Assembly: GCF_900699045.1 (NCBI RefSeq)
Contig: NZ_CAADHL010000003.1
Coordinates: 62,001-126,000 of the forward strand
Direction: 5' to 3'
Length of the DNA: 64,000 bases
DNA from: Candidatus Williamhamiltonella defendens
GTDB lineage: Bacteria; Pseudomonadota; Gammaproteobacteria; Enterobacterales; Enterobacteriaceae
In this document: positions 37,309 through 47,790 of the stretch, in pieces
Layout: every line of letters begins with the position of its first letter
How positions within the stretch are numbered: the first letter of the stretch is position 1
Notes under the pieces: generated by a model
What the model saw: the letters and a program-made list of their open reading frames with translations, nothing else
Database searches by the model: none
Told to the model about the DNA's origin: nothing
Position numbers and translations under genes: made by a program

Positions 37309-38823
37309 ATGTGTGGTATTGTTGGTATTTCCGGTTTCACCCCTGTTAATCAATTGATTTATGATGCGTTAACAGTGCTTCAGCATCGTGGTCAGGATTC
37401 CGCAGGTATCGCAACTATTGATGCCGATGGCCAATTTCGTTTACGGAAAGCCAATGGATTAGTCAAAGAAGTTTTTGATACAAGGCATATGCTTAGACTG
37501 CAGGGCACCATAGGGATTGGACATGTCCGCTACCCGACCGCAGGCAGTTCGAATGTCTCGGAAGCACAACCTTTATACGTTAACTCTCCTTTTGGGATCA
37601 CTTTAGCCCACAACGGTAATTTAACAAATGCAGCTCAACTCAAAAAAGAGTTAGTACAAATTCGTCGTCATATTAATACTCACTCTGATTCAGAGCTTTT
37701 ATTAAATATGTTTGCCAGTGAATTAGATCGTTTTAAAAATTTTCGATTGACAAAACATGATATTTTTTTGGCCATTGCACAAATGCATAAACGCATCAGG
37801 GGGGCTTATGCCTGTGTTGCTATGATCATAAATCACGGTATGGTGGCTTTTCGTGATCCTAATGGCATACGTCCGTTAGTGATAGGAAGCCGCACTTTAG
37901 CTTGTGGTAAAAATGAATACATGGTCGCTTCAGAAAGTATTGCACTAGATACATTAGGATTTGAATTTTTACGAGACGTTACTCCTGGTGAAGGTGTATA
38001 TGTAACTGAGGAAGGGGAATTATTCACTCAACAATGTGCTGAAAATCCTCAATATCATCCCTGTATTTTTGAATATGTATATTTCGCAAGGCCAGATTCT
38101 TTCATTGATAAGATTTCTGTTTACAATGCGAGGGTGAGAATGGGGAAAAAATTAGGTGAAAAAATTGCTCGACAATGGCAGCATTTAAAAATTGATGTGG
38201 TGTTCCCCATTCCTGAGACTTCTTGTGATATTGCTTTAGAGATTGCACGTATTTTACACATTCCTTATCGACAGGGCTTTGTTAAAAATCGTTATGTAGG
38301 CCGCACTTTTATTATGCCAGGTCAACAGGAGCGTCGTAAGTCAGTACGCCGCAAACTCAATGCTAACAAGGCAGAATTTCGCGATAAAAATGTCTTACTG
38401 GTCGATGACTCAATTGTACGAGGCACAACCTCTGAGCAAATTGTAGAAATCGCTCGTGGTGCGGGCGCAAAGCAGGTTTATTTTGCTTCCGCTGCACCAG
38501 AAATTTTGTTTCAAAATGTTTATGGTATTAATATGCCGAGTGTGAATGAGCTGGTGGCACGCGGTCGCGGTGTGAATGAAATTCAAGAATATATTGGTGC
38601 TGATGCACTTATTTTTCAGAATTTAGAAGATTTGATCGCCGCTGTTAGAGTTGATAATCCAGAAATCACCGAGTTTGATTGTGCTGTTTTTAATGGTCAT
38701 TACGTGACTAAAGATGTTGATCAAAATTATTTGACTCATCTCAATGCAATCAGAAGTGGGCAGGATACATCAACAATCTCCTCTTCTGAATCAGAACATC
38801 TTGAAATTTATAATGAAAAATAA
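37309..38823 (+). CDS. purF: Amidophosphoribosyltransferase
   Basis: PurF makes phosphoribosylamine from PRPP and glutamine, committing flux to purine synthesis. The mature N-terminal nucleophile is the cysteine of MCGIVGISG at 37309; the open frame runs further upstream to 37222, but removal of only Met must expose this Cys, which fixes the start. The glutaminase domain (about 1-230) is followed by the phosphoribosyltransferase domain with the PRPP loop [14 protein letters not shown]. The 504-residue length matches E. coli (505). AAGGAAAAATATT lies before the ATG. Confidence 0.97.
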   Translation: MCGIVGISGFTPVNQLIYDALTVLQHRGQDSAGIATIDADGQFRLRKANGLVKEVFDTRHMLRLQGTIGIGHVRYPTAGSSNVSEAQPLYVNSPFGITLAHNGNLTNAAQLKKELVQIRRHINTHSDSELLLNMFASELDRFKNFRLTKHDIFLAIAQMHKRIRGAYACVAMIINHGMVAFRDPNGIRPLVIGSRTLACGKNEYMVASESIALDTLGFEFLRDVTPGEGVYVTEEGELFTQQCAENPQYHPCIFEYVYFARPDSFIDKISVYNARVRMGKKLGEKIARQWQHLKIDVVFPIPETSCDIALEIARILHIPYRQGFVKNRYVGRTFIMPGQQERRKSVRRKLNANKAEFRDKNVLLVDDSIVRGTTSEQIVEIARGAGAKQVYFASAAPEILFQNVYGINMPSVNELVARGRGVNEIQEYIGADALIFQNLEDLIAAVRVDNPEITEFDCAVFNGHYVTKDVDQNYLTHLNAIRSGQDTSTISSSESEHLEIYNEK

Positions 38824-38838
38824 AAATGGAAAAGATTC

Positions 38839-39417
38839 GTGCAGAAACTGATTATTGGTATTTCTGGAGCTAGTGGTGCCATTTATGGAATTCGGCTTTT
38901 AGAAGTACTACAGAGTGTGCCTGAAGTAGAGACTCATCTGATTATAAGTTATGCAGGTCGTCGTACTATCAGATTAGAAACAAGATTGAGTTTACAGCAG
39001 GTTAAACAAATGGCAGATGTCGTATATTCTGTTTGTGATATTGCTGCTACTCTTTCTTCAGGTTCATTTAAAACCATAGGCATGGTCGTATTGCCATGTT
39101 CGATAAAAACTTTGGCTGCTATTGCTCACAGTTATTCCGACAATTTACTGACACGAGCGGCAGATGTCATGCTCAAAGAGCGAAGGCCTTTAATTCTGTG
39201 TGTTCGAGAAACTCCATTACATTTGGGGCATTTACAATTAATGAAAAAAGCCGCTGAGCTTGGTGCTGTGATAATGCCCCCTTTGCCCGCCTTTTACCAT
39301 CATCCTCAAAACATCCAAGATATCATCTATCAAACGGTAAATAGGGTGATAGATCAATTTTCTATTTCATTGCCTCAAGACTTATTTAAACGTTGGCCAG
39401 GAGATCATAAGAGTTAA
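38839..39417 (+). CDS. ubiX: Flavin prenyltransferase UbiX
   Basis: UbiX prenylates FMN to make the cofactor for the UbiD decarboxylase in ubiquinone synthesis. The flavin-binding GISGASGAIYG motif starts at residue 7 and the GSFKTIGMVVLPCSIKTLA segment is present. Start is the GTG at 38839 (VQKLIIGISG), 192 residues against 189 in E. coli. It closes the pdxB-to-ubiX series. ubiK at 42598 belongs to the same pathway. Confidence 0.94.
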   Translation: MQKLIIGISGASGAIYGIRLLEVLQSVPEVETHLIISYAGRRTIRLETRLSLQQVKQMADVVYSVCDIAATLSSGSFKTIGMVVLPCSIKTLAAIAHSYSDNLLTRAADVMLKERRPLILCVRETPLHLGHLQLMKKAAELGAVIMPPLPAFYHHPQNIQDIIYQTVNRVIDQFSISLPQDLFKRWPGDHKS

Positions 39418-39463
39418 AATAAGTGTTTTATATTTTCGGTTTATTGACAGGAATTTGTATTTT

Positions 39464-39904
39464 ATGTTGAGAGAGCTCATACCATTTATTGATCGGCATC
39501 CCATTTTAAGTGTAACCTGGGTGACTTTACTTGTTGGCGTCACTCTAACTTTTATAAAAAATTATTTTTCTAAAGTAAAAGAAATTATCCCGACTGAAGC
39601 CATCCTGATGATGAATAAGCAACAAGCTTTAGTCGTTGATATTCGAGCAAAAGAAGAATACAGAAAGAGCCATATCATTGGCTCTATCAACGTAGAAAAA
39701 AGTAATTTTAAAAACAATAAATTATATGAATTGGAAAAGCATAAAGCTCTCCCTATTATCATCGTATGTGCCCATGGTATTTCTTCGCTAACTGTTGCGA
39801 AACAGCTGTATACGATGGATTTTCAAAAAATCTATTCCCTAAAAGAAGGTATATCCGGTTGGAATAAAGCAAATTTGCCTTTGGCAAAGGGTAAAAGCAA
39901 GTAG
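39464..39904 (+). CDS. yibN: YibN, membrane-anchored rhodanese-like protein
   Basis: YibN is an inner-membrane protein with a single rhodanese domain. A membrane helix at about residues 15-33 is followed by the rhodanese fold (about 45-140: [15 protein letters not shown], then [15 protein letters not shown] with a cysteine at the usual nucleophile position). E. coli YibN lacks that cysteine arrangement. A TTG three codons earlier is in frame, but the ATG at 39464 is preferred (146 residues; E. coli 143). grxC, normally between yibN and secB, is missing here. Confidence 0.88.
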   Translation: MLRELIPFIDRHPILSVTWVTLLVGVTLTFIKNYFSKVKEIIPTEAILMMNKQQALVVDIRAKEEYRKSHIIGSINVEKSNFKNNKLYELEKHKALPIIIVCAHGISSLTVAKQLYTMDFQKIYSLKEGISGWNKANLPLAKGKSK

Positions 39905-39957
39905 TAAAAAAGCATGGTGTTTATCATCATTTTTTATATCAAGGATTAAAAATCAAA

Positions 39958-40446
39958 ATGTTAGAAGAAGAAAATTCACAAATGATCTGTCAAATTTACC
40001 GTATTTATACCAAGGATATTTCATTTGAAGTCCCTAGCGCCCCTGCAATTTTTCAAAAGGAGGGGATCCCTGATATCAAACTTGATTTGGACACCAGTTC
40101 AAATCTATTAGCTAAAAATACACATGAAGTGGTATTACGTATTACCCTCACATCCACCACAGAGGGTCAAACCGCATTTCTTTGTGAAGTTCAACAAGCA
40201 GGGATTTTTTTCATTAAAAATATTGAAAATATGCAATTAAAGCATTGCTTAGGTGCCTACTGCCCAAATATTTTATTTCCTTATGCGCGTGAGTGTATCA
40301 GCAACTTAGTTGCAAAAGGATCTTTTCCTCACCTTCACCTAGAGCCGATTAATTTTGATATCATTTTTATGAATTATGTACAGCAGGAAGCTGAAAAACA
40401 AAACGAATTAGATCCCATCATTATTAAAAATAGCGAACAAGATTAA
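39958..40446 (+). CDS. secB: Protein-export chaperone SecB
   Basis: SecB keeps secretory precursors unfolded and delivers them to SecA. The 162-residue sequence (E. coli 155) follows the family throughout, with [12 protein letters not shown] near the N-terminus and [19 protein letters not shown] in the core. It precedes gpsA by a single base, as in E. coli. Retention agrees with the large set of outer-membrane proteins encoded in the window. Confidence 0.96.
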   Translation: MLEEENSQMICQIYRIYTKDISFEVPSAPAIFQKEGIPDIKLDLDTSSNLLAKNTHEVVLRITLTSTTEGQTAFLCEVQQAGIFFIKNIENMQLKHCLGAYCPNILFPYARECISNLVAKGSFPHLHLEPINFDIIFMNYVQQEAEKQNELDPIIIKNSEQD

Positions 40447-40447
40447 A

Positions 40448-41494
40448 ATGAGTCTTCCAGATTATCCTTCCATAATGACAGTGATAGGTGCTGGTGCATA
40501 TGGCACCGCTTTAGCGATTACTCTTGCTCGGCAAGGTTACTCTGTTGTGTTGTGGGGTCATCACCCTCCGCATATTGCGAACTTAACAAAAAATCGTTGT
40601 AATATAGAGTTTTTGCCTGATGTCTCTTTTCCAGAAACATTAAGGTTGGAATCTAACTTACAGAATGCTATGTCTTTGAGCCGCAACCTACTAGTTGTTG
40701 TGGCCAGTTACGTTTTTGGAAATGTCTTACGACAATTAAGACCATATTTACGCAAAGATACCCGTCTCGTTTGGGCCACTAAAGGGCTTGAGGCAGGAAC
40801 AGGGCGTCTATTGCAGAAAGTTGCTAAAGAAATTTTACCCGATAGCCTTCCTTTGGCAGTGATTTCAGGCCCTACTTTTGCTAAAGAGCTTGCGTTCGGT
40901 TTGCCTACTGCCATCACACTCGCTTGTGCTGATGATGAATTTTCAGCCGATCTTCATCAATTACTGCATTGTGAAAAAAGCTTTCGTGTCTATAGAACTA
41001 GTGATCTGATCGGCGTACAGATAGGAGGAGCGGTAAAAAATATAATAGCTATCGGTGCAGGTATATCAGACGGCATGCAATTTGGTGCCAACGCACGATC
41101 TGCTTTAATTACAAGAGGGCTTGCCGAAATGACTCGTTTAGGTGTCGCTTTAGGGGCAGATCATTCTACCTTTATCGGGATGGCTGGACTCGGTGATCTC
41201 GTTTTGACCTGTACAGATGATCAATCACGTAATCGCAGATTTGGCATGATGATAGGCCAAGGAATCCCTGTAGAGGAAGCCAAAAATAAAATAGGGCACG
41301 TGATTGAAGGATATGGCAATACTAAAGAAGTATTTGCCCTTGCTCAGCGTCATCAAATTAAAATGCCTATTACGGAACAAATTTATCAGGTTCTTTATTG
41401 CCAGAAAAATTCTCAGGCAGCCGCATTAAGCCTATTTAATCCCAGCAAAAATAATGAAGCTCCTTTTATTATGGAGAGTCTGAATACGAATTAG
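40448..41494 (+). CDS. gpsA: Glycerol-3-phosphate dehydrogenase [NAD(P)+]
   Basis: GpsA makes glycerol 3-phosphate for phospholipid synthesis. The N-terminal dinucleotide-binding motif is [12 protein letters not shown]. The conserved TKGLE and GPTFAKEL segments and the catalytic lysine in [14 protein letters not shown] are present. Length is 348 residues (E. coli 339). Its 3' end overlaps the broken start of cysE. Confidence 0.96.
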   Translation: MSLPDYPSIMTVIGAGAYGTALAITLARQGYSVVLWGHHPPHIANLTKNRCNIEFLPDVSFPETLRLESNLQNAMSLSRNLLVVVASYVFGNVLRQLRPYLRKDTRLVWATKGLEAGTGRLLQKVAKEILPDSLPLAVISGPTFAKELAFGLPTAITLACADDEFSADLHQLLHCEKSFRVYRTSDLIGVQIGGAVKNIIAIGAGISDGMQFGANARSALITRGLAEMTRLGVALGADHSTFIGMAGLGDLVLTCTDDQSRNRRFGMMIGQGIPVEEAKNKIGHVIEGYGNTKEVFALAQRHQIKMPITEQIYQVLYCQKNSQAAALSLFNPSKNNEAPFIMESLNTN

Positions 41495-42315
41495 AAAAGA
41501 TATGCTCTCGCATTAAATTAGAAGTAAAAAGATGGTAATAGTGAACCTGCCTAGCTAGTTTTTTTCATGCTACTATCTTAAAACATGAAAATTTAGTCAG
41601 TGCCATCGCTTATATATTAGCCAGTAAGCTTCCTTCTTATTGTAGTATGCCTACAATAGTACTCAGTGAGATATTGGAAAAGCATACTGCTCAGATAAAA
41701 CGATGATACTGGCTGCGGCAAGAGACATATTAGCTGTCCGTGCTCGTGATCCTGCGGTTGATAAATATTCAATGCCTTTACTGTAACTTAAAGGTTTTTA
41801 CGCTTTACAAGCGATTAGTCATTAGTTATGGTGACAAGGGCGCTCAGGATTGGCTATTTATTTACAGAATCAAATTTTTATCGTGTTTGTGGTAGTATCC
41901 ACCCCGCTTCGACTATTGGTTTTTGTATCATGCTAGATCACACTACAGGTATTATCATTGATGAAACTACAGTGATAGAAAATGATGTTTCTATACTACA
42001 ATCTGTCACTTTAGGTGGCACTAGTAAAAATTGTAGTGATCGCCCTCACTACTATTCGTGAAGGCATTATGATAGGCGCTGGAGCAAAAGTGTTAGAAAA
42101 TATTAAAGTAGGCGTTGGGCAAAAATTGGTTCGGGTTCTGTTGTGTTAGAAGCGGTTCCTGCTCATACCACTGTTGCAGGCGTTCTAGCAGGCATTTTTA
42201 GTAATCCCAAACTGAAAAACCTTTTTTTGATATGGATCAAAATTTTAATTTTTTATTAAATCTTTATCAAAATGAATGTATTGAGTTACACATGCTTAAT
42301 TCCTATGAGATATAG
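41476..42315 (+). pseudogene. cysE: cysE pseudogene (serine O-acetyltransferase)
   Basis: CysE acetylates serine, the entry step of cysteine synthesis. From the gpsA end the sequence reads [15 protein letters not shown] then two stops, LASFFHATILKHENLVSAI, AARDILAVRARDPAVDKYSM, a stop, LKGFYALQA. A 78-codon fragment (41828-42061) follows with GFCIMLDHTTGIII and ENDVSILQSVTLGGTSKN. After further frame changes come GIMIGAGAKVLENI and IGSGSVVLEAVPAHTT, then a tail with DMDQNF. At least four stops or frameshifts are visible. Position after gpsA matches E. coli. The 282 bases between it and ubiK show nothing convincing. Confidence 0.9.
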
Positions 42316-42597
42316 GGGTTTAATTTAAATTTAGTAATATGTTCAAATGCTTGTCATTAACTTTTAAAAGGGTGAATGTAGAAAGCTTACTCTGGCCATA
42401 GTGAATAACGACGATAGCCAAAACCGTGATTCCAAAACCTGGATTGTTTTAGCTTTAAAGTGTTTTCTGAGCAATGAGCAAGATATCAGTGGCTATGATG
42501 GTTCAAAGAGCTGTCAGGCTCCAATAAACGCTCAACCTGCTCTTCAAATTACGCACAATCCATGCTATTGCAAACGAAATACATTCATAAAAATACG

Positions 42598-42858
42598 ATG
42601 CTTAATCCAGAAATGATTTCAAAAATGACTGAAAAATTGAAAAAGTCTATTCCTGAAAATGTTCTGACTTTCGGAGAAGATGTAGAAAAAAAAATCCGAC
42701 AAGGATTACAATTTCAGTTGAGTCGCCTTGATTTAATCAGCCGTGAAGAGTTTGATGTTCAAACTCAGGTGCTGTTGAGAACTAGGGAGAATCTGACTTT
42801 GTTAGAGCAACGGATTCAAAAGCTGGAATCAAAATTATCAGAAAAAAAAGACATTTAA
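42598..42858 (+). CDS. ubiK: Ubiquinone biosynthesis accessory factor UbiK
   Basis: UbiK (YqiC) is a small coiled-coil protein that assists UbiJ and the aerobic ubiquinone hydroxylases. The 86-residue protein contains [14 protein letters not shown], the strongly conserved [17 protein letters not shown] and a C-terminal coiled coil ([15 protein letters not shown]). Open frame extends upstream to 42562, but the ATG at 42598 (MLNPEMISK) matches E. coli MIDPKKIEQ. It converges on hldE, with only 8 bases between the two stops. Confidence 0.9.
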   Translation: MLNPEMISKMTEKLKKSIPENVLTFGEDVEKKIRQGLQFQLSRLDLISREEFDVQTQVLLRTRENLTLLEQRIQKLESKLSEKKDI

Positions 42859-42866
42859 CGCTATTC

Positions 42867-44297
42867 TCATAAAGAGTTATTCTTGATTTTTTTAATGATT
42901 TTGCTGCTTGAAAGTCCATTTTGATAGGAGGATATTTTAATCTGTCCACCTGCTGCCACCACTGCGTTGCTTCCGGCAATTTGATGTGGCCGATAGTCCC
43001 CCCCTTTTATCAATACATCCGGTAAAATTTCTGAGATAAGACGCTCTGGAGTATTTTCTGAAAATGGAACTACCCAATCAACATATTTTAATGCACTGAG
43101 TACCGCCATTCTTTGAGCCAATGGATTAATAGGACGCATTTGACCTTTGAGGTTTCGCACAGAATCATCTGTATTGACCGCGACAATGAGACGATCTCCA
43201 TATTTTTTTGCTTCTGACAGATAAGCAATATGCCCAGCGTGTAGAATATCGAAGCATCCGTTTGTCATAACCAATTTTTCACCACGAGAACGAGATGTCT
43301 GCACCGCACTTTTTAATTGTTGTTCGTTTACGATACTAAGATCTGCTTTTTTACTGCCATCCGATGCATTTTGTAACTCGCTAAAAGAAACAGTCGAGGT
43401 TCCTAATTTACCCACCACTACTCCTGCTGCTGCATTTGCAAAAAAAGAGGATTCTTCAAGAGACTGACCAGAGGCCAATGCGGTCGCTAACACAGCTATC
43501 ACCGTATCTCCTGCTCCTGTGACATCAAACACTTCATGAGCTTGAGCAGAAAGATGCAAAGGGGGCTTAGCTTTTTGTAATAAAGTAATACCTTTCTCAG
43601 AACGTGTTATTAGTAAAGCAGAAAGATCTAAGTGTTTTATCAGTTGAGATCCTTTATCCACCAGATCTTGCTCTTTTTTACAATGTCCTACAACAGCTTC
43701 AAATTCTGATAAATTAGGGGTTAAAACAGTGGCGCCGCTGTAACGTTTGAAGTTGTTTCCTTTAGGATCAATTAGAAGCGGGATTTCAGCTTTTTTTGCA
43801 AGTTGAATCATTTCTTGAATCTTATTTAAAGTGCCTTTCGCATAATCAGAAAACACTACAACAGTCATATGAGGAAATAAAGAAGCAATCCTAACTTTGA
43901 TTTTTTGGGCATCTGATGTGTGAGCATTTTTTTCAAAATCGAGTCGAATGAGCTGTTGATGACGAGACAGGACTCTCAATTTAATCAGAGTAGAATAGGT
44001 ACTTGATGACACAAAATCACAATCAACCTGAGCTTCAGATAATTTTTGAGTCAGGATTTTCCCAGCTTCGTCTTTACCAATCAAGCCGATTAAATGCACC
44101 TTTGCACCCAGCGCAGCGATGTTCATAGCCACGTTCGCTGCGCCCCCTGGGGTTTCTCGGATTTGATCCACTTTTACAATCGAAACAGGAGCTTCAGGTG
44201 AAATTCTATCAACAGGCCCGTACCAATAGCGATCTAGCATCACATCTCCTACTACTAATATTTTAGCCTGCTGAATATCAGATAAGGTTAGTTTCAT
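42867..44297 (-). CDS. hldE: Bifunctional heptose 7-phosphate kinase / heptose 1-phosphate adenylyltransferase
   Basis: HldE makes ADP-heptose precursors for the LPS inner core. The N-terminal PfkB-type kinase domain (about 1-318) contains [12 protein letters not shown] and the anion-hole motif DVTGAGDTV. The C-terminal nucleotidyltransferase domain (about 340-476) contains the [10 protein letters not shown] motif. I chose the ATG at 44297 (MKLTLSD) over a TTG four codons earlier; 476 residues (E. coli 477). It lies downstream of the rpsF operon, past a terminator at 44354-44382. Intact HldE together with lpxA/B/D and lptD implies a core-bearing LPS. Confidence 0.96.
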   Translation of the reverse strand: MKLTLSDIQQAKILVVGDVMLDRYWYGPVDRISPEAPVSIVKVDQIRETPGGAANVAMNIAALGAKVHLIGLIGKDEAGKILTQKLSEAQVDCDFVSSSTYSTLIKLRVLSRHQQLIRLDFEKNAHTSDAQKIKVRIASLFPHMTVVVFSDYAKGTLNKIQEMIQLAKKAEIPLLIDPKGNNFKRYSGATVLTPNLSEFEAVVGHCKKEQDLVDKGSQLIKHLDLSALLITRSEKGITLLQKAKPPLHLSAQAHEVFDVTGAGDTVIAVLATALASGQSLEESSFFANAAAGVVVGKLGTSTVSFSELQNASDGSKKADLSIVNEQQLKSAVQTSRSRGEKLVMTNGCFDILHAGHIAYLSEAKKYGDRLIVAVNTDDSVRNLKGQMRPINPLAQRMAVLSALKYVDWVVPFSENTPERLISEILPDVLIKGGDYRPHQIAGSNAVVAAGGQIKISSYQNGLSSSKIIKKIKNNSL

Positions 44298-44353
44298 ATT
44301 TTTTGACAATTATGATTCAAAGCGAACGAGGCTTTTTTAGTAAGAAAAACATG

Positions 44354-44382
44354 TTAAAAAAAACGCCATTAAAGAGGCGTTT
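44354..44382 (-). terminator. Rho-independent terminator after rplI
   Basis: On the minus strand AACGCC (44376-44381) pairs with GGCGTT (44362-44367) across an eight-base loop, followed by a run of T residues. It lies 20-40 bases after the rplI stop and before hldE, separating the ribosomal operon from hldE. Confidence 0.75.
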
Positions 44383-44401
44383 ATTAATTCAAAATGATTG
44401 T

Positions 44402-44854
44402 CTAATCTTCTGAAATAATTATAACTTTCAGCTGTGCAAACACACCATTGTATATTTTGAAATGAACTTCATGTTCACCCAAAGTTCTCAAAAAGCCATT
44501 TAATAATCGAACTTCATTTTTCATAACAGGAATACCTGCATCGCTTAGTGACTTCGCGATATCACGAGTTCCTATGGAACCAAAGAGCCTACCCTCACTC
44601 CCTGCTTTAGAGGCAATCGTTAGGCTAGCTAATTCGTTAATAGCACGCGCACGCGCTTGAGCTTCTTCAATAGCCTTAGCTGCTTTGGATTCTAATTCAG
44701 ATCGCCGCTCATCAAAATACGCCATATTTTTTTTAGTGGCAAGAACTGCCTGCCTTTTTGGTAGAAGGAAATTTCGGGCAAAACCTCTTGTGACCTTTAC
44801 CTTGCTACCTACTTGACCAAAATTTTCTATTTCATTTAACAATATGATTTCCAT
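44402..44854 (-). CDS. rplI: 50S ribosomal protein L9
   Basis: L9 is a two-domain 50S protein joined by a long helix. The N-terminal domain (MEIILLNEIENFGQVG, then RGFARNFLLPKRQAVLAT) is typical. The C-terminal domain contains SEGRLFGSIGTRDIA. Start ATG at 44854 follows E. coli rather than the one two codons upstream; 150 residues against 149. It is the last gene of rpsF-priB-rpsR-rplI. Confidence 0.97.
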   Translation of the reverse strand: MEIILLNEIENFGQVGSKVKVTRGFARNFLLPKRQAVLATKKNMAYFDERRSELESKAAKAIEEAQARARAINELASLTIASKAGSEGRLFGSIGTRDIAKSLSDAGIPVMKNEVRLLNGFLRTLGEHEVHFKIYNGVFAQLKVIIISED

Positions 44855-44889
44855 TACCATTATCCTCTCGAGTGAATTAATGGAGACTG

Positions 44890-45120
44890 CTACGACTGAT
44901 GTTCATCAGTATAAGGCAACAAAGATAGGTAACGTGCAACCTTGATAGCTTGAGAAAGCTGGCGCTGATATTTAGAGCAGGTACCGGTGATACGACTTGG
45001 AACAATTTTGCCACTTTCAGTGATATAATTTTTCAACATGATAATATCTTTATAATCAATTTGTTTTACACCTTCTGCGGTAAAACGACAGAATTTTCTG
45101 CGGCGAAAATAACGTGCCAT
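44890..45120 (-). CDS. rpsR: 30S ribosomal protein S18
   Basis: S18 binds 16S rRNA as a heterodimer with S6, encoded two genes upstream. The 76-residue protein starts [18 protein letters not shown], identical in pattern to E. coli. The open frame extends five codons upstream into the gap after priB, but MARYF is the family start. Only four bases separate it from the priB stop. Confidence 0.97.
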   Translation of the reverse strand: MARYFRRRKFCRFTAEGVKQIDYKDIIMLKNYITESGKIVPSRITGTCSKYQRQLSQAIKVARYLSLLPYTDEHQS

Positions 45121-45124
45121 AAGG

Positions 45125-45442
45125 CTATTCTCCAAAATTTATGAACTTTATTTTTTCAGCATGCAGCACCAATTTATTACGGATTTGATGGCAGCTAACA
45201 AAGCCTTCTATAGTTAGTTTAGTACCAAACCTGATGTTATGAGTGTGTTTTTTTAACTCATGACCACTCGCCACAACAGGAATACGACACCATGTTTGTC
45301 GGTATAATCCCGCTTCCTTTTGTTGAGAACGGTGCTCAAGCAAAAACTGACAATGCGGAATGCCAGAAGGACTGACTTTTTGTATCGGAGCTTTACATAC
45401 AGTACCAGACAAGAGCCAGTTGTTTATCGTCAACAAGGTCAA
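45125..45442 (-). CDS. priB: Primosomal replication protein N (PriB)
   Basis: PriB is a single-stranded DNA-binding OB-fold protein that helps restart stalled forks with PriA and DnaT. The 105-residue protein keeps [20 protein letters not shown] and CQFLLEHRS, matching E. coli (104). Its ATG overlaps the rpsF stop by four bases, so translation is likely coupled. Confidence 0.95.
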   Translation of the reverse strand: MTLLTINNWLLSGTVCKAPIQKVSPSGIPHCQFLLEHRSQQKEAGLYRQTWCRIPVVASGHELKKHTHNIRFGTKLTIEGFVSCHQIRNKLVLHAEKIKFINFGE

Positions 45443-45870
45443 TTTTCTTTAGAAAATTCATTTGTTTTCTTATCAAGATCTTTTTGATGGTGATTTTTTT
45501 GGTTGTTTTCAGATCCTGATGTTGTTAACTCGACGACTTCACGACGTTCATCTTTCATTTTTATGATAGGCGATTCTTCAGTCACCGCATGGTTCATACG
45601 TTTTATAAAATTACGCATCACTGCATCATTAAAACGGAAATTAGTTTCCAGCTCATTAATGGCGTTTTGAGGGGATTCGACGTTTAACAAAACATAGTGT
45701 GCTTTATGTAATTTATTAATCGGATACGCTAGCTGTCGGCGGCCCCAGTCTTCAATACGATGAATCTGACCCCCTGATTGAGTAATCACTGTGCTATAAC
45801 GTTGGATCATTCCGGCCACTTGATCACTTTGATCCGGATGAACCATAAATACAATTTCATAATGACGCAT
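45439..45870 (-). CDS. rpsF: 30S ribosomal protein S6
   Basis: S6 pairs with S18 in the 30S platform. The N-terminal domain is typical ([18 protein letters not shown], then [15 protein letters not shown]). The C-terminal tail is longer than the glutamate-rich tail of E. coli and is Asn/Lys/His-rich (143 residues in all). AAAAGGAGCAACACC lies before the ATG, a strong ribosome site. First gene of the operon; promoter candidate at 45971-45999. Confidence 0.97.
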   Translation of the reverse strand: MRHYEIVFMVHPDQSDQVAGMIQRYSTVITQSGGQIHRIEDWGRRQLAYPINKLHKAHYVLLNVESPQNAINELETNFRFNDAVMRNFIKRMNHAVTEESPIIKMKDERREVVELTTSGSENNQKNHHQKDLDKKTNEFSKEN

Positions 45871-45970
45871 GGTGTTGCTCCTTTTGGATTATTAAGCCTC
45901 TTATTAAATAACCGACCGCTGTTGATAAAGGCAAGGAACTTTTTTGATATGCAGCTTAAAATAGCGCACT

Positions 45971-45999
45971 ACTATACTTCCCGGTGCGTACAAATTCAA
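45971..45999 (-). promoter_or_regulatory. Candidate sigma-70 promoter for rpsF-priB-rpsR-rplI
   Basis: On the minus strand TTGAAT (45994-45999) and TATAGT (45971-45976) are separated by exactly 17 bases, about 100 bases upstream of rpsF. This is the best promoter match I found in the window. No S6:S18 autoregulatory leader could be demonstrated by eye. Confidence 0.55.
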
Positions 46000-46041
46000 G
46001 AATGGAAACAATTTATTTAAAATCAGTTGATTTTTGATTTA

Positions 46042-46647
46042 TTAAACTTTTAATGAAAAAAGAGCGCGCTTGACCGGACGAAAACTTTGTCTATGTTGTT
46101 TTGTTGGGCCAAGAAGCGCCAATTTTTCTAAATGAAAAGCCGTTGGATAACCTTTATGTTGAGCAAATCCATATTCAGGAAATATCGTATCTAAGACTTC
46201 CATTTCTTTATCACGTGTTACTTTAGATAAAATAGAAGCTGCGCTGATCTCTAAAACCTTGCTGTCTCCCTTAATAATAGAGGATGAGGGCATAGATAAA
46301 ATCGGGCAAATATGACCATCAATTAATACATGATCAGCTCTGATGCTAAGAGCATTTACTGCTCTTTGCATGGCAAGCAAAGTAGCATGAAAAATATTGA
46401 TTTCATCAATTTCTTTTGACTCAGCACGGCCCAGACTCCAAGCCAAAGCTTTGTGCGTGATCTCTTCATATAATGCCAGCCGCTTTTTTTTACTCAATGT
46501 CTTTGAATCAGCTAAACCGATAATGGGATTTTCAGGATCCAGGATGACCGCTGCAGCGATAACTGGCCCAGCTAATGGGCCCCTGCCCACTTCATCAACA
46601 CCTGCAATCCATTTAGCTTCATGGTAAATAAAATCAGATCTCATCAT
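46042..46647 (-). CDS. rnhB: Ribonuclease HII
   Basis: RnhB removes ribonucleotides from DNA duplexes. The catalytic D-E-G motif is in [17 protein letters not shown]. The other acidic residues are in [18 protein letters not shown] and [12 protein letters not shown], and the C-terminus has [18 protein letters not shown]. The open frame begins at 46695, but the ATG at 46647 overlaps the lpxB stop by four bases (ATGA) and gives an E. coli-sized 201 residues. dnaE, the next gene in E. coli, is missing and the rpsF operon follows. Confidence 0.95.
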   Translation of the reverse strand: MMRSDFIYHEAKWIAGVDEVGRGPLAGPVIAAAVILDPENPIIGLADSKTLSKKKRLALYEEITHKALAWSLGRAESKEIDEINIFHATLLAMQRAVNALSIRADHVLIDGHICPILSMPSSSIIKGDSKVLEISAASILSKVTRDKEMEVLDTIFPEYGFAQHKGYPTAFHLEKLALLGPTKQHRQSFRPVKRALFSLKV

Positions 46648-47789
46648 TTTATGAGCGCCAAAACAGCTTTCGCCGCTTTTTGATTTGCTCCACAACGGAG
46701 ACTTTGATGTAAAAGCAAAAAACGTTCTTTTAACATTTCAACCTTTTTCCCTCCCTTCAGTAAAGGCAATAATTCATTGCTTAATTTTTGAGGATCACAG
46801 TTTTTTTGTAATAATTCTGGCACTAATCTTTCTTCCATCAATAAATTTGGTAGTGAAACATAAGGGGTTTTGACAAGCAGTTTTGCAATCCAATAGGTAA
46901 AATATTTTAAGCGGTAACTGACAACCATAGGGCATTTTGCCAACATTGATTTCAAAGTAACCGTCCCTGATGCCAATAGCGCTGCATTACTCGCCTCTAG
47001 CACTAACCTAGCTTGGCCATTAAAAATATGCATAGAAAAGTGAGGGGCTATTTTCGCTTTAATACGTTCAAACTGTTTTCGCCGTTGATTGTTAAAAAGT
47101 GGCACCAGCACTTTTAAGTGAGGCAATTGTTGATGCAAAAGCATTGCCGTGCGAATAAAATCAGCACTCAGCAGAGCCACCTCTGCGTGCCGACTACCTG
47201 GGAGCAAAGCCAAACATAAGCTGTTTTGATCAATTCTCAAAGCAGTTCTTGCTGCTGATTTGTCTGGTATTAAAGGGATTTCATCGGCCATCATATGGCC
47301 AACAAAATCACAGGGGACATTAAAACGATCGAAAAAGTGTTTTTCAAAAGGAAACAGTGCCAATACCATGTCGGTCGCTTGAGCAAGAGTAAAGAGACGA
47401 TTTTGACGCCAGGCCCAAACAGAAGGACTCACGTAATGAAGCGTGCGAATCCCTTTTTGTTTTAATTTTTTTTCAAGCCTGATATTAAAATCAGGGGCAT
47501 CAATACCAATAAATATATCGGGGCGAAGCATAATAAAACGACGAGTTAAATCTCTTCGAACATGCATTAAACGAGGTAAGTGATACAACACCTCAAATAT
47601 ACCCATGACGGAAAGCTTTTCCATTTCATACCATACTTCACAACCCTCAGCCTGCATTAAGGGGCCAGCAACCCCGACAAAAGATACATTCGGAAGCTGA
47701 GCTTTCAGTTCTCGTATCAATCCTGCTGCTAAAATATCGCCTGAGGCTTCACCTGCAATTAATCCAATCGTAAACGAACGATTTTGCAT
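46644..47789 (-). CDS. lpxB: Lipid-A-disaccharide synthase
   Basis: LpxB joins UDP-2,3-diacylglucosamine to lipid X to give the lipid A disaccharide. Family motifs include [18 protein letters not shown] at the N-terminus, [10 protein letters not shown]-type ([14 protein letters not shown]), [11 protein letters not shown] and [12 protein letters not shown]. The ATG at 47789 starts one base after the lpxA stop; 381 residues (E. coli 382). The gene is part of lpxD-fabZ-lpxA-lpxB-rnhB. Confidence 0.96.
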   Translation of the reverse strand: MQNRSFTIGLIAGEASGDILAAGLIRELKAQLPNVSFVGVAGPLMQAEGCEVWYEMEKLSVMGIFEVLYHLPRLMHVRRDLTRRFIMLRPDIFIGIDAPDFNIRLEKKLKQKGIRTLHYVSPSVWAWRQNRLFTLAQATDMVLALFPFEKHFFDRFNVPCDFVGHMMADEIPLIPDKSAARTALRIDQNSLCLALLPGSRHAEVALLSADFIRTAMLLHQQLPHLKVLVPLFNNQRRKQFERIKAKIAPHFSMHIFNGQARLVLEASNAALLASGTVTLKSMLAKCPMVVSYRLKYFTYWIAKLLVKTPYVSLPNLLMEERLVPELLQKNCDPQKLSNELLPLLKGGKKVEMLKERFLLLHQSLRCGANQKAAKAVLALIK

Positions 47790-47790
47790 T

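Noticed and set aside
42316-42597. Possible FMN riboswitch of a lost ribB (ribB neighbours ubiK in E. coli)
   Set aside because: I looked on both strands for the conserved RFN element blocks and found none.
42401-42616. 71-codon frame upstream of ubiK
   Set aside because: No recognisable motif; composition is not gene-like and it overlaps the ubiK start in another frame.
45871-45970. S6:S18-binding autoregulatory leader of rpsF
   Set aside because: The expected CCG-containing bulge was not found on the transcribed strand by eye. A covariance-model search would be needed.
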